Part shown: one piece after another, positions 47,994 through 55,727 of the stretch
Position numbering within the stretch: position 1 is the first letter of the stretch
Layout: the number at the start of each line of letters is the position of its first letter
Assembly (NCBI GenBank): GCA_937958815.1
Contig: CALGMR010000003.1
Location: 183,641 to 247,640, forward strand
Direction: 5' to 3'
Length of the DNA stretch: 64,000 bases
DNA from: an uncultured Rhizobiaceae group bacterium
GTDB lineage: Bacteria > Pseudomonadota > Alphaproteobacteria > Rhizobiales > Rhizobiaceae
The notes under the pieces: model-generated
Databases searched by the model: none
What the model saw: the letters and a program-made list of their open reading frames with translations, nothing else
Told to the model about the DNA's origin: nothing
Program-made: the position numbers and the translations under genes

Positions 47994-48698
47994 TTATCCA
48001 AACGGTTTTTCGAACTCGCCGCTTTTACTATTCATCGTCCACAAATCACCGGATGAAATGTCAAACCATGCACCATGCAGTCCAATCTGCTCGCGATCCA
48101 ACAAAGTCGAAACACATGGGAAAGTCTTCAGATGCTCGATGGATTGGCGAATGGATTCTTCTTCCAACATTCCTTGCAGCTTTTCAGCAGATTCCGCGCC
48201 TGTACATTTCAAATTTTGCGCCACAGGTTCCAGCAATGATATCCACTTTCCAATAAAGTCGCCCGGCGACAACGGATCCACCACTTCACCTGTCATCTGT
48301 TGGCGGAACGCGGAAATGCCACCGCAGCGCCCGTGGCCCATGACAACGATATGCTTCACACGCAAAACCTGAACCGCAAATTCAAGCGCAGCTGATGTTC
48401 CGTGATAATCTCCATCCTGCTCATAAGGCGGCATGATGTTGGCGACGTTGCGCACCACAAACATCTCGCCAGGCGCCGCACCAAATATGGTTTCCGGCGC
48501 AGAGCGTGAATCGCAGCAAGCAATAATCATCACTTCTGGTTTTTGACCGGAACTTGCAAGTTCTTCGTATCGTTCACGCTCACGAGACAGTTGGTTTTTC
48601 CTGAAATGCGCGTAGCCTCCCAAGAGCTTTCTGGGAAATCCTTCATCAACAAGCTCACGACGGGGCTTTTTAACATCTGAGTTTTTGCTGTCGCTCAT
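47994..48698 (-). CDS. beta-class carbonic anhydrase
   Basis: The 234-residue enzyme interconverts carbon dioxide and bicarbonate. The zinc-site motifs are complete: C-x-D-x-R at Cys61-Asp63-Arg65 (IACCDSRSAPE) and H-x-x-C at His122-Cys125 (MGHGRCGGISAF). VVRNVANIMPP is the usual connecting region. The length is normal for the Can/CynT group. Confidence 0.95.
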   Translation of the reverse strand: MSDSKNSDVKKPRRELVDEGFPRKLLGGYAHFRKNQLSRERERYEELASSGQKPEVMIIACCDSRSAPETIFGAAPGEMFVVRNVANIMPPYEQDGDYHGTSAALEFAVQVLRVKHIVVMGHGRCGGISAFRQQMTGEVVDPLSPGDFIGKWISLLEPVAQNLKCTGAESAEKLQGMLEEESIRQSIEHLKTFPCVSTLLDREQIGLHGAWFDISSGDLWTMNSKSGEFEKPFG

Positions 48699-48748
48699 TG
48701 CTTATCCAGTGACACGTTCGGTTTGAACGTGTTTGGCATGGATGAACC

Positions 48749-48940
48749 TCAATCGTCCAGTTCACGCGCTTCTGAAATTAACAGAATTGGAACGCCATCA
48801 CGTACAGGATAGGCTAATTTGGATTTTGTGCAGACAAGCTCTTGAGCCGCTTCATCAAAAACCAAAGACTGTTTGGAATGAGGACACACCAAGATTTCCA
48901 ACATTTTGGGGTCGAGAATTTTGGGGCTTTGTTCACTCAT
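48749..48940 (-). CDS. Trm112-family small protein
   Basis: The 63-residue protein matches bacterial Trm112/YcaR: DPKMLEILVCPHSKQSLVFDEA, then ELVCTKSKLAYPVRDGVPILL. Trm112 proteins activate methyltransferases or act as small zinc-ribbon-like partners. Of the zinc cysteines only two are left (Cys18, Cys37), as in many YcaR-type members. It starts 2 bases after the LON-domain gene stop, so it is co-translated. Confidence 0.9.
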   Translation of the reverse strand: MSEQSPKILDPKMLEILVCPHSKQSLVFDEAAQELVCTKSKLAYPVRDGVPILLISEARELDD

Positions 48941-48942
48941 GC

Positions 48943-49617
48943 TTACTGCAGAGTGCCTGAACTGTCGCCTGTTTCACGCGCCAACATAATTTCCGTAATA
49001 GCCACCAATGTTTCAGAGCGTGTTTTTAAGTCGGGAGCTTCAAGCAATGCCTGCTTTTCCGCTGGCCCATAAGGGCTCATCATCGACAATGTGTTGACCA
49101 AGGATTCCGTGCTGGCTTCGCGAACACCATCCCAATCAGCTTCCATTTCGTTGGCTTCCAGAAACTGTTTGAAGGTTGCCAACAATCCGTCACGGTCAAC
49201 GGCCTGGGCAGCCTCTTCATTGTCAAGAAGGTCATCAGCAAAACTTGCAACACGCCCCACGCGATAACCGTTGATTTCGTCAAGCTCCTCCAACAATCTA
49301 AAACGGCTAATGCCTGCAAGATTGACCATCAAACGGCCATCGCCAGTTTCCTGATAGGCCGTTATGCGTCCAAGACATCCAACTTCACAAAGAGTATTTT
49401 CAGCGGTCGCTTCATCATCGGCATCAAATTGCGGTTGTATCATGCCAATAATACGATCCGCAGCCATGGCATCATCGATCATCGCCAAATAGCGCGGTTC
49501 AAAAATGTTAAGCGGGATATTTCCCGAAGGCAGAAGCAGCGCTCCAGACAATGGAAAAAGAGGCGTTGATTCAGGCAATTCAGAGACGTTTGTGTAAGTC
49601 GAATTTCCGGCCTTCAT
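48943..49617 (-). CDS. LON N-terminal (substrate-binding) domain protein
   Basis: The ATG at 49617 follows GAGGAGATAGAG and gives 224 residues. The sequence is the LON-N domain without ATPase or protease parts: LFPLSGALLLPSGNIPLNIFEPRYLAMIDDAMA, RIIGMIQP, CEVGCLGRITAYQETGDGRLMVNLAGISRFRL and a helical C-terminal half. Its role is probably substrate recognition or chaperoning. It lies 37 bases after the thioredoxin-TPR gene and before the Trm112 gene, an arrangement conserved in alphaproteobacteria. Confidence 0.93.
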   Translation of the reverse strand: MKAGNSTYTNVSELPESTPLFPLSGALLLPSGNIPLNIFEPRYLAMIDDAMAADRIIGMIQPQFDADDEATAENTLCEVGCLGRITAYQETGDGRLMVNLAGISRFRLLEELDEINGYRVGRVASFADDLLDNEEAAQAVDRDGLLATFKQFLEANEMEADWDGVREASTESLVNTLSMMSPYGPAEKQALLEAPDLKTRSETLVAITEIMLARETGDSSGTLQ

Positions 49618-49654
49618 CTCTATCTCCTCTTGTGCTCCGGCACAGAAAGCTACA

Positions 49655-50686
49655 TCACGAAAACAATACCGAGGACAGTGCACGTCGCCCAGCAACTGTC
49701 GCGGGGTCGGAATTACCCCAGGCAGTGAAAAACTCGAGTAATTTTTCCCGAGCGCCATCATCTTCCCATTTTCGATCAGCTTTCACAATCGCGACCAATT
49801 GATCCACCGCATCTTCGCGTCGACCATGGGCGTTCAACGCAATCGCATAGTCGTATCTGGCTTGATGATTCTTTGGATCAGCTTCCGATGCCTCTGCCAA
49901 AGCGGCAATATCACCAAGGTCGTTGGCCTGTTCTGCCAATTCCAAACTTTTCACCAATGTGCCCAATGCACCTTCAGTGTGGTGTTCTGGCGGAATGGTG
50001 GCGACGAGTTCGCGCGCCTTATCGTGCTCGCCTACTGCAAAATAACAATGCCCAATGCCAGCAAGCGCATCTATGCTTCCTGGTTCTTGGCTTAGAACAG
50101 AGCTGTAAAGATCCGCCGCTCCACCATAGTCTTCTTCTTTCAACAATCGATCAGCCTCATCCAGCACAGCATTCATGTCTGCGCCTGGAGGGTTGGGATT
50201 CATGGCAGCAATCTTGTCAATAAACGCTTTGACTTCGCGTTCCGGTTTCGCGCCCATGAAAGCATCAGCCGGTTTACCGTCCACAAAAGCAACCACCGCA
50301 GGTATGGATTGAATGCGCATCTGACCTGCCACATCGGGGTATTTTTCAATATCCATTTTTGCCAAAGTCACGGCACCATTTGCAGCGGTGACAGCTTTTT
50401 CAATCACTGGGCCCAATTGTTTGCAAGGACCACACCAAGGGGCCCAAAAATCTACAATGACAGGGGCCACCTTTGAAGCTTCTAAAACGTCATCGAGAAA
50501 ACTCTCGGTGGTGACATCTTTAATCAGTGGCCCTGCAGTTGCTCCCTGCGAATTTACAGGGGCTGGCGCCGATGCTCCACCAAACGAGGCGCCTGCTGAT
50601 GTTGGGGCCATCGATGCGCCTGCAGAAACACTGCCACCCATAGAGTAAGACATATTTTGTTTTGGAGGTGTCGTGTCGTCACTCAT
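49655..50686 (-). CDS. thioredoxin-TPR protein, CnoX/YbbN-like co-chaperone
   Basis: The 343-residue protein has a Gly/Ala-rich N-terminal ~55 residues, a thioredoxin domain (about 60-160, active site WAPWCGPCKQ) and a C-terminal TPR region (about 170-330). This is the YbbN/CnoX layout, a holdase cooperating with GroEL and DnaK. Unlike E. coli CnoX, it retains CGPC and so may be redox active. It leads the operon with the LON-domain and Trm112 genes. Confidence 0.93.
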   Translation of the reverse strand: MSDDTTPPKQNMSYSMGGSVSAGASMAPTSAGASFGGASAPAPVNSQGATAGPLIKDVTTESFLDDVLEASKVAPVIVDFWAPWCGPCKQLGPVIEKAVTAANGAVTLAKMDIEKYPDVAGQMRIQSIPAVVAFVDGKPADAFMGAKPEREVKAFIDKIAAMNPNPPGADMNAVLDEADRLLKEEDYGGAADLYSSVLSQEPGSIDALAGIGHCYFAVGEHDKARELVATIPPEHHTEGALGTLVKSLELAEQANDLGDIAALAEASEADPKNHQARYDYAIALNAHGRREDAVDQLVAIVKADRKWEDDGAREKLLEFFTAWGNSDPATVAGRRALSSVLFS

Positions 50687-50761
50687 TATCGATTTCCTGA
50701 ATTCATCGCATAGCGCTGCATGTGTTGGGTTTAAGATGGGGTAAAAGACTGAATTTGCAAG

Positions 50762-51286
50762 TTAGACCTCTTGATCCAAATCAACAATCATGGGGTCGTG
50801 GCCACAGTTTTTTGCAAATGCAACGAGATCATCTCTTGCAATAGTTGTTGTCGCGTCATTGGCAAGGGGATGACAATTGATTTTTTCGTGACGCATCAAT
50901 TTTTGATCAATAGCAAACGTCACCTTGTTTTCCCGATCATTGATCACGCCAAGCGCTGTCACGGCCCCAGGGATCACACCCAATAATTCTTCAAGAGCCT
51001 CCGGCTTGCCGAATGAAAATTTGCTCGATCCGCCCAGAAGTTTGTGCAGTGTTTTTAAATTCACCACACTGTCTTCTTCTGCGGTCAACAAGAAATAATT
51101 TCCTTTCTTGTCTTTTAAAAACAGGTTCTTCGTGTGCCCACCTTCTATTTCACCGCGCAACTTCTGAGAGTCTTCCACCGTAAACAAAGGGGCATGGTTT
51201 TTCGTTTCTGTTTGAAAACCACATTGATCGAGATAGGCAAGAAGCACGTCACGCCCCACTGGCACACTGGGAAGAGAGTTGGACAT
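50762..51286 (-). CDS. prolyl-tRNA editing domain protein (YbaK/ProXp-like)
   Basis: The 174-residue stand-alone deacylase starts MSNSLPSVPVGRD. Family residues are FKTE-like QTETKNHAPLFTVEDSQ, THTKNLFLKDKKGNYFLLTAEED, the KFSFGKPEALEELLGVIPGAVTALGVIND block and the closing NCHPLANDATTTI. Such enzymes remove misacylated alanine (or cysteine) from tRNA-Pro. The type is closest to ProXp-ala/PrdX. Confidence 0.92.
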   Translation of the reverse strand: MSNSLPSVPVGRDVLLAYLDQCGFQTETKNHAPLFTVEDSQKLRGEIEGGHTKNLFLKDKKGNYFLLTAEEDSVVNLKTLHKLLGGSSKFSFGKPEALEELLGVIPGAVTALGVINDRENKVTFAIDQKLMRHEKINCHPLANDATTTIARDDLVAFAKNCGHDPMIVDLDQEV

Positions 51287-51470
51287 TATCATTTCCAAAG
51301 ACAGATTTTCGCTTGTTCGTGACTAGCATTGCGCGCGTCTCAACGAAAGGCTGTTTGCATTTCCTTTATCAAGGCAAAAATTTCCGCATTTTTGAGTGCA
51401 TTTGCACCTTGCATTCGCTCTCATGTTGGCCCATATACAGCGCGCTGGCCAACCCGGGTCAGCCGCTCGA

Positions 51471-51545
<75 letters not shown>

Positions 51546-51578
51546 ATTTCTCTTCTCATACATTCTCATAAATCACCT

Positions 51579-51606
51579 AAAACCCTTACAAAACAAGGGT
51601 TTTTGT
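51579..51606 (+). terminator. terminator after tRNA-Gly
   Basis: AAAACCCTT and AAGGGTTTT pair perfectly around ACAAAAC, ending in TTTTG. It lies 34 bases past the tRNA and would end its transcript before the integrase gene. Confidence 0.85.
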
Positions 51607-51658
51607 GTTATCGTGCTTCTCATTGCAGAACATGGAAAACCATAAAATTCCGTCCATT

Positions 51659-51709
51659 TGTTGTACAAGTGTTGTACAATTTCTCAATATCTCGGAATTT
51701 TGTTGTACA
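51659..51709 (+). repeat. three TGTTGTACA direct repeats upstream of the integrase
   Basis: Copies lie at 51659-51667, 51670-51678 and 51701-51709. The first two are 11 bases apart, about one helical turn, and the third is three turns further. They sit 9-60 bases before the integrase ATG. They could be arm-type integrase/excisionase sites or an operator of int. Confidence 0.6.
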
Positions 51710-51717
51710 GCGAGAGA

Positions 51718-52914
51718 ATGGCACTCACAGACGCTCAAATTCGTGGCTTTAAGCCGGAAGGAAAACGCTACCGAAAATCGGATGCAAATGGCCTTTATCT
51801 GGAGGTCATGCCTACCGGGGGAAAGTTCTTCCGATTGGCTTGTCGGCTTGATGGAAAACAGCGAACATTCTTTATCGGCGAGTATCCTGACATGCGTCTG
51901 GCAGATGCGAGGCTAAAAGCCGCTGAATACAAGCGCAGCGCTAAAGAGGGAATAGACCCTACAGCAGACCAGAAAGAAGAGAAAGCCGAGAGAGAAAAAG
52001 TTGATCCGCTCTGGAAAGATATCGCCCAGGATTACCTCATGCTTCGCCAGCGAAGTGGCGCCGCGCAACGGACACTTCAGAAACTACATCGACAAATTCA
52101 GGTTACGATAGACGCGTTGGGGGATAGGGAAGTCACAGACATTACAGCAGAGGATGTGCTCGATGTGGTCAATCCGATTGCAGACGCAGGACATGTCGAA
52201 AACGCCCATGAGATACGATCACGGTTTTCGCAAGTGTTTCGCTATGCTGCTGCAAGGGGACTGGTGAAACACGACCCAGCATCCATGACCATCGACGCTA
52301 TGGTCCCTAGAAAGAGAGGGGAGTTCGCAGGCCTTACCGATCCAAAAGAAGTGGGTCAGTTAATGAAAGACATTCATGCATATCGCGAACGCTATTTCTG
52401 GGTTGGTTCTGCATTGCTTCTTTCAGCCTATCTGTTTCCTCGTAATTCCGAACTGCGCGGCATGCGCTGGGATGAAATTGACTGGAAAGAAAAGCTCTGG
52501 GAAATTCCAGCTGAGCGCATGAAAATGAAACGGGAGCACATTGTGCCTCTACCGAAGCAAGCAATAAAAGTGCTGAAGGAAGTCAAGAAAATTCATCTTG
52601 GAGCTGAGTTGGTTTTCCCGGCTCCTCGTGATCCAACTCGAATGATGTCTGACGCCACTTTCGGAAAAGCACTACGCTCGATGGGATACTCAAGCGATCG
52701 CCATGTCCACCATGGTTTCCGAACTACTGCCAGCACACTGCTTAACGAAATGGGCTGGAACTCTGATTGGATCGAGCGACAACTTGCGCACGTTCAACAG
52801 AACCGCGTCAGAGCCAGCTACAACAAGGCAGAATATCTGGAAGGCCGAAGGGAAATGATGCAGGCCTATGCAGACAGAACAGATGAGTTGGGTGGTATGA
52901 TCACGAAAACGTGA
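51718..52914 (+). CDS. int: tyrosine-type site-specific integrase (DUF4102/P4-like)
   Basis: The ATG at 51718 follows GAGAGA and gives 399 residues. The N-terminal arm-binding DUF4102 domain (residues 1-85) starts MALTDAQIRGFKPEGKRYRKSD and includes FIGEYPDMRLADAR. A SAM-like core-binding domain (about 100-190) and the catalytic domain follow. The catalytic set is visible: Arg in RNSELRGMRW, HHGFRTTAST (H-x-x-R), the late His in QLAHVQ and the Tyr nucleophile in RASYNKAEYL. It should catalyse integration into the adjacent tRNA-Gly. Confidence 0.95.
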   Translation: MALTDAQIRGFKPEGKRYRKSDANGLYLEVMPTGGKFFRLACRLDGKQRTFFIGEYPDMRLADARLKAAEYKRSAKEGIDPTADQKEEKAEREKVDPLWKDIAQDYLMLRQRSGAAQRTLQKLHRQIQVTIDALGDREVTDITAEDVLDVVNPIADAGHVENAHEIRSRFSQVFRYAAARGLVKHDPASMTIDAMVPRKRGEFAGLTDPKEVGQLMKDIHAYRERYFWVGSALLLSAYLFPRNSELRGMRWDEIDWKEKLWEIPAERMKMKREHIVPLPKQAIKVLKEVKKIHLGAELVFPAPRDPTRMMSDATFGKALRSMGYSSDRHVHHGFRTTASTLLNEMGWNSDWIERQLAHVQQNRVRASYNKAEYLEGRREMMQAYADRTDELGGMITKT

Positions 52915-53031
52915 TCAAAAAACATTCCGTACCATCCAGACAAATAGAAAACATTGCTGAACATGCTGCTCGGTGACAGCGTGTGAAGTGTGATTAAATT
53001 AGGTGTCCTCAACAACAGAGGATATTTAAAA

Positions 53032-53097
53032 ATGCAAACACCTAGATCATTTGCAATGAAGGCCAACCAATCTCAACTTCCGAAATCGGGGAGCTGA
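53032..53097 (+). CDS. possible 21-residue leader peptide
   Basis: An ATG preceded by AGAGGATATTTAAAA opens a 21-codon frame (MQTPRSFAMKANQSQLPKSGS) that ends 3 bases before the ATG of the Gp88-like gene. The ribosome site of that gene (GGGGAG) lies inside its last codons, which would couple the two. It is small and without known relatives. Confidence 0.3.
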   Translation: MQTPRSFAMKANQSQLPKSGS

Positions 53098-53100
53098 GAT

Positions 53101-53835
53101 ATGTCAAAGTTTCTAATAACCAAGCGATCACAAAACCGGGTTACCGGCCCGATTATGGTCACAACCAGCCCTCGCAAAACATGCCCAAGCGCATGTCCAT
53201 TCAGAAAAACTTCTGATAGCGACCAGGCCGGACTCTGTTATGCTGAACATGGAATGTTAGGTGGCTTCCTATGGACAAAACTTGATGATTTACTGGTCGG
53301 TGGATCATTCCAAAACGGCGCTATCAAAGTTCATTCTTTAGAAGAGCTCTGCAATTCTATCCGGTCGTTACCCAAGGGTACAATCTGGCGGCATAATCAA
53401 GCCGGTGATCTACCAACAAAAGATGGGGAAACGATTGACGTAGCAGAACTGGACTGTTTGGTGGCTGCGAATGATAATAAGCAAGGTTTCACCTACACCC
53501 ACTTTGACGTGATCAATAACGAAAACAACTGCGAGGCCGTAAAGTCAGCTAACGACAACGGCTTTACGATAAACCTGAGCGCAAATGATTTAGAACATGC
53601 TGACCAGTTGTCTGAAACAAATGCAGGGCCTGTGACAGTTGTTGTACCAGCTTCCCAAACTATGAACACTCTGACGCCCAATGGGGTAAAAGTAGTTGTC
53701 TGTCCTGCTCGGGTACGGGAAAACGTAACATGCGCAACCTGCCGCTTATGTGCACGTCAGCGTGATTTTGTGATCGGGTTCCCTGCATTGGGCCGCAATC
53801 AACACAAACTTAAGGCAGCGAATGACAATGCGTGA
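53101..53835 (+). CDS. Gp88/DUF7227-like cysteine protein of phages and islands
   Basis: The 244-residue protein is built around conserved cysteines: CPSACPF (residues 28-34), LCYAEHG (about 47-53), VCPARV and CATCRLCAR near the C-terminus. TIWRHNQAGDLP and FTYTHFD occupy the places of the H/R-x-x-GD and YT(R/H) motifs of phage Gp88-type proteins. The IGFPALGRNQ tail also fits that group. The cysteine layout suggests a metal or Fe-S cluster. The biochemical function is unknown to me. It lies between the integrase and the decayed integrase tail. Confidence 0.6.
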   Translation: MSKFLITKRSQNRVTGPIMVTTSPRKTCPSACPFRKTSDSDQAGLCYAEHGMLGGFLWTKLDDLLVGGSFQNGAIKVHSLEELCNSIRSLPKGTIWRHNQAGDLPTKDGETIDVAELDCLVAANDNKQGFTYTHFDVINNENNCEAVKSANDNGFTINLSANDLEHADQLSETNAGPVTVVVPASQTMNTLTPNGVKVVVCPARVRENVTCATCRLCARQRDFVIGFPALGRNQHKLKAANDNA

Positions 53836-53863
53836 ACGGTAAGGCTTCCTAATGATAGCTAGT

Positions 53864-53972
53864 TCCTTGCTCAATGACATGGACTGGAACGCAGATTGAA
53901 TCCGATCGGCAACTCGCTCATGTTTATCAGAACCTTATCCAAGCTAGCTACAACAAGGCCGCATCTGACAAA
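53864..53972 (+). pseudogene. decayed C-terminal fragment of a second tyrosine integrase
   Basis: Read with two small frame corrections, the stretch encodes SLLNDMDWNAD-W-I-RQLAHVYQN-IQASYNKAA. This parallels TLLNEMGWNSDWIERQLAHVQQN and SYNKAEY of the intact integrase at about residues 342-378. A TGA interrupts the first part and a base is missing after it. The DNA matches the resident gene only partly, so it is a relic of another, related integrase and not a recent duplicate. Confidence 0.75.
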
Positions 53973-54004
53973 TTGCAAATTAATTAAAAAGAGGCTTGCA
54001 AAAA

Positions 54005-54070
54005 GGGAGCCATCCACACTGGACAAAGCAACCAGTTTAGCTTTGGTGCATTGTTCTGGTTGCGGCTCCC
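54005..54070 (+). other. long split inverted repeat, possible structured RNA
   Basis: The 15 bases CTGGTTGCGGCTCCC at 54056-54070 are fully complementary to two blocks upstream, GCAACCAG (54028-54035) and GGGAGCC (54005-54011). A 16-base bulge would lie on one side and a 20-base loop in the middle. No U-tract follows. It sits about 220 bases before the cold-shock gene in a 455-base stretch with no supported protein gene apart from the integrase relic. Confidence 0.4.
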
Positions 54071-54290
54071 ATCAGTTAACTACGTTGGGCAACTTGGATC
54101 GTTTGTGCCTTGTTGTGAACGTAATTGGCCTTTAATGATTGTCGCTCGATATATGCCAGACTACTTGGCTTCGTCGCCGCATCATTGATGGCTTCGCACA
54201 ACTCAGGCTCTTCCATAACAATCGACTTTTTGCACGACACGCGAATACGTGTGTCTGTGTATGTGCAATCCATTGGTGAAAGGAATTACC

Positions 54291-54521
54291 ATGACCAACG
54301 GCACCGTAAAATTTTATAATGGACAAAAAGGCTTCGGCTTTATTCAACCCGAAGATGAAAGCAGTGATGTCTTCGTTCACGCGACCGCTCTTGAGAGAGC
54401 TGGTATCAGCGGGTTGAATGAAGGCCAAAAGGTTACCTTCGATACTGAAGTCGATAGCCGCTCAGGCAAAACGGCAGTCAGCACGATTGAAATTGCCAAA
54501 TACCTAAAAATAAGAAGCTGA
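54291..54521 (+). CDS. cspA: cold-shock domain protein
   Basis: The 76-residue single cold-shock domain carries RNP1 KGFGFIQ and RNP2 VFVHATAL. It starts MTNGTVKFYNGQ after GGTGAAAGGAATTACC. It binds single-stranded RNA or DNA and may act as an RNA chaperone. Such genes have structured leaders; here GACACG and CGTGTGTC at about 54236-54256 can pair. Its island location suggests it is an accessory copy. Two hairpins follow the stop. Confidence 0.93.
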   Translation: MTNGTVKFYNGQKGFGFIQPEDESSDVFVHATALERAGISGLNEGQKVTFDTEVDSRSGKTAVSTIEIAKYLKIRS

Positions 54522-54545
54522 CCACGGATGTACTGGCAGCTTTAA

Positions 54546-54596
54546 CCGGAGATTTGTTCTCCGGAATGAAAGGCGGGGTAGCTCCCCGCTTTTTTG
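54546..54596 (+). terminator. double hairpin terminator of the cold-shock gene
   Basis: A first stem CCGGAGA/TCTCCGG at 54546-54564 is followed by GCGGGG/CCCCGC at 54573-54589 and TTTTTT. The second is a standard Rho-independent terminator. The remaining bases up to 54768 show nothing gene-like. Confidence 0.9.
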
Positions 54597-54768
54597 TGTC
54601 TTCAATTTGCGACCTTCCAAATGAGCAATGCGCTGCAAAGTCAGTAGCGGATTTTTCCAGTTTGAAACTGATATTCCAATTGCATTCATAAAAAGTAGGA
54701 GAGGCGCTCAGTGATATCTTGGTGAGCACTGGAATCGCAAACAATCATGTATCGCAAGTTGTGAACCC

Positions 54769-54981
54769 TTACGACAATTTCAAATCAAGAACTTGTCTTG
54801 CAGCTATTTTCGCCTTGGCAAGGGTTGGCTCTACACCACGCTCATCATATGGCACACCCTCGGGTTTAGGCGAACCCCAAATTGACCATTCGAATGATTG
54901 TCCTGCATAGATCAGTGCGACCCGGTGGGATTCGCTGCAATCGAGAACGTAGCTTGTGTGAAAAGAATTTGATCCGCGCAA
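54769..54981 (-). CDS. small hypothetical protein (70 aa)
   Basis: A TTG-started frame gives 70 residues with a protein-like composition (CSESHRVALIYAGQSFEWSIWG, then LAKAKIAARQVLDLKLS). No motif recognised and no strong ribosome site. It could be the last member of the minus-strand run of small island genes. Confidence 0.35.
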   Translation of the reverse strand: MRGSNSFHTSYVLDCSESHRVALIYAGQSFEWSIWGSPKPEGVPYDERGVEPTLAKAKIAARQVLDLKLS

Positions 54982-55038
54982 CTTCTAGGTACGAGGCGTG
55001 TTTGAATCAGATACCATGAGGAACAGAATTGTTCATAC

Positions 55039-55299
55039 TCAGAAATCTGTCGTCTTGAGTATGTAAGTCATCCCGCTATTTCTGGAGTACTTCTTGCTGG
55101 CAGCCTTGCGGATCAAGTCAATTTGGGCGTCAAAGGCTGTCAAACAATCACTTTGAGAGTATTCACCGTCAACTGCATGTGCCAGCGCACCTGCCTCAAC
55201 ATAAAAATTTACCACGAACAAATCATCATACCCTACGAAACTGACAGCGTTGCGTACGTTGTCAAAATTGCGCGACGGATTGGGAAACAATATGGTCAT
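55039..55299 (-). CDS. DUF1488-family protein
   Basis: The 86-residue protein follows the DUF1488 pattern: MTILFPNPSRNFDNVRNAVSFVGYDD, then F-x-V-E-A-G-A-L, and a C-terminal LTAFDAQIDLIRKAASKKYSRN helix. These are small soluble proteins of unknown function common in Hyphomicrobiales. The ATG overlaps the stop of the upstream 111-residue gene by 4 bases, so the two are translationally coupled. Confidence 0.8.
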   Translation of the reverse strand: MTILFPNPSRNFDNVRNAVSFVGYDDLFVVNFYVEAGALAHAVDGEYSQSDCLTAFDAQIDLIRKAASKKYSRNSGMTYILKTTDF

Positions 55300-55631
55300 T
55301 TCCGTGCACCAGAAACCCCAGAGCTCCTTTTCTTTAACGCGATTGATACGTCAGGTAGTTTACCAAAGGTTTGCTCAACAAGCGTATCAAGTTCACTCGC
55401 TTGAGATACAGCTGCTGGTTCAATCAGTTCCTGCGTAACTACGCGTTCATGATGTTCAAACTGATTTTGAACCCGGTATTGCGGTGAGTTTCCTCTCAGC
55501 GGAAGCGTGGCGGTGATGCGGTAAGTCTCAGTTTCGGCAGCTGCTGTTTTCCCTTTTATAAGCACATTCTGTCCAACCGAAAAAATATGCGTCGAGCTAT
55601 TTCTGTTTTTGTTTTGGGATACATTATTCAC
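55296..55631 (-). CDS. hypothetical protein (111 aa), coupled to DUF1488
   Basis: The protein has a polar Asn/Ser-rich start, a beta-rich middle (FSVGQNVLIKGKTAAAETETYRITATLPLRGNSPQYRVQNQFEHHERVV) and an acidic-then-basic tail. The middle part looks like a small SH3- or Tudor-like barrel, with a VGQNV-LIKG start and a QYRV-x-N strand. I recall similar proteins in rhizobia, all unnamed. It starts 97 bases after the Cys-repeat gene. Confidence 0.65.
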   Translation of the reverse strand: MNNVSQNKNRNSSTHIFSVGQNVLIKGKTAAAETETYRITATLPLRGNSPQYRVQNQFEHHERVVTQELIEPAAVSQASELDTLVEQTFGKLPDVSIALKKRSSGVSGARK

Positions 55632-55727
55632 GGCAATTTTTTCCTTTTTCAGTAGCTTTAACGCTGGTAACTGATTTCAATTCTTACTTTCCCGGAAACT
55701 AAATTCTTGTTCCTGAAGTCTGGAGGA

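Noticed and set aside
50771..50784. Perfect FNR/FixK-type box TTGATCCAAATCAA
   Set aside because: It lies inside the last codons of the prolyl-tRNA editing gene, far from any promoter, and is explained by its coding sequence (DLDQEV).
53896..54135. 79-codon plus-strand frame after the Gp88-like gene
   Set aside because: It runs out of frame through the integrase relic, so its residues are by-products of decayed coding DNA.
54076..54273. 65-codon minus-strand frame opposite the cold-shock leader
   Set aside because: It overlaps the structured leader and the split inverted repeat, and has no recognisable motif.
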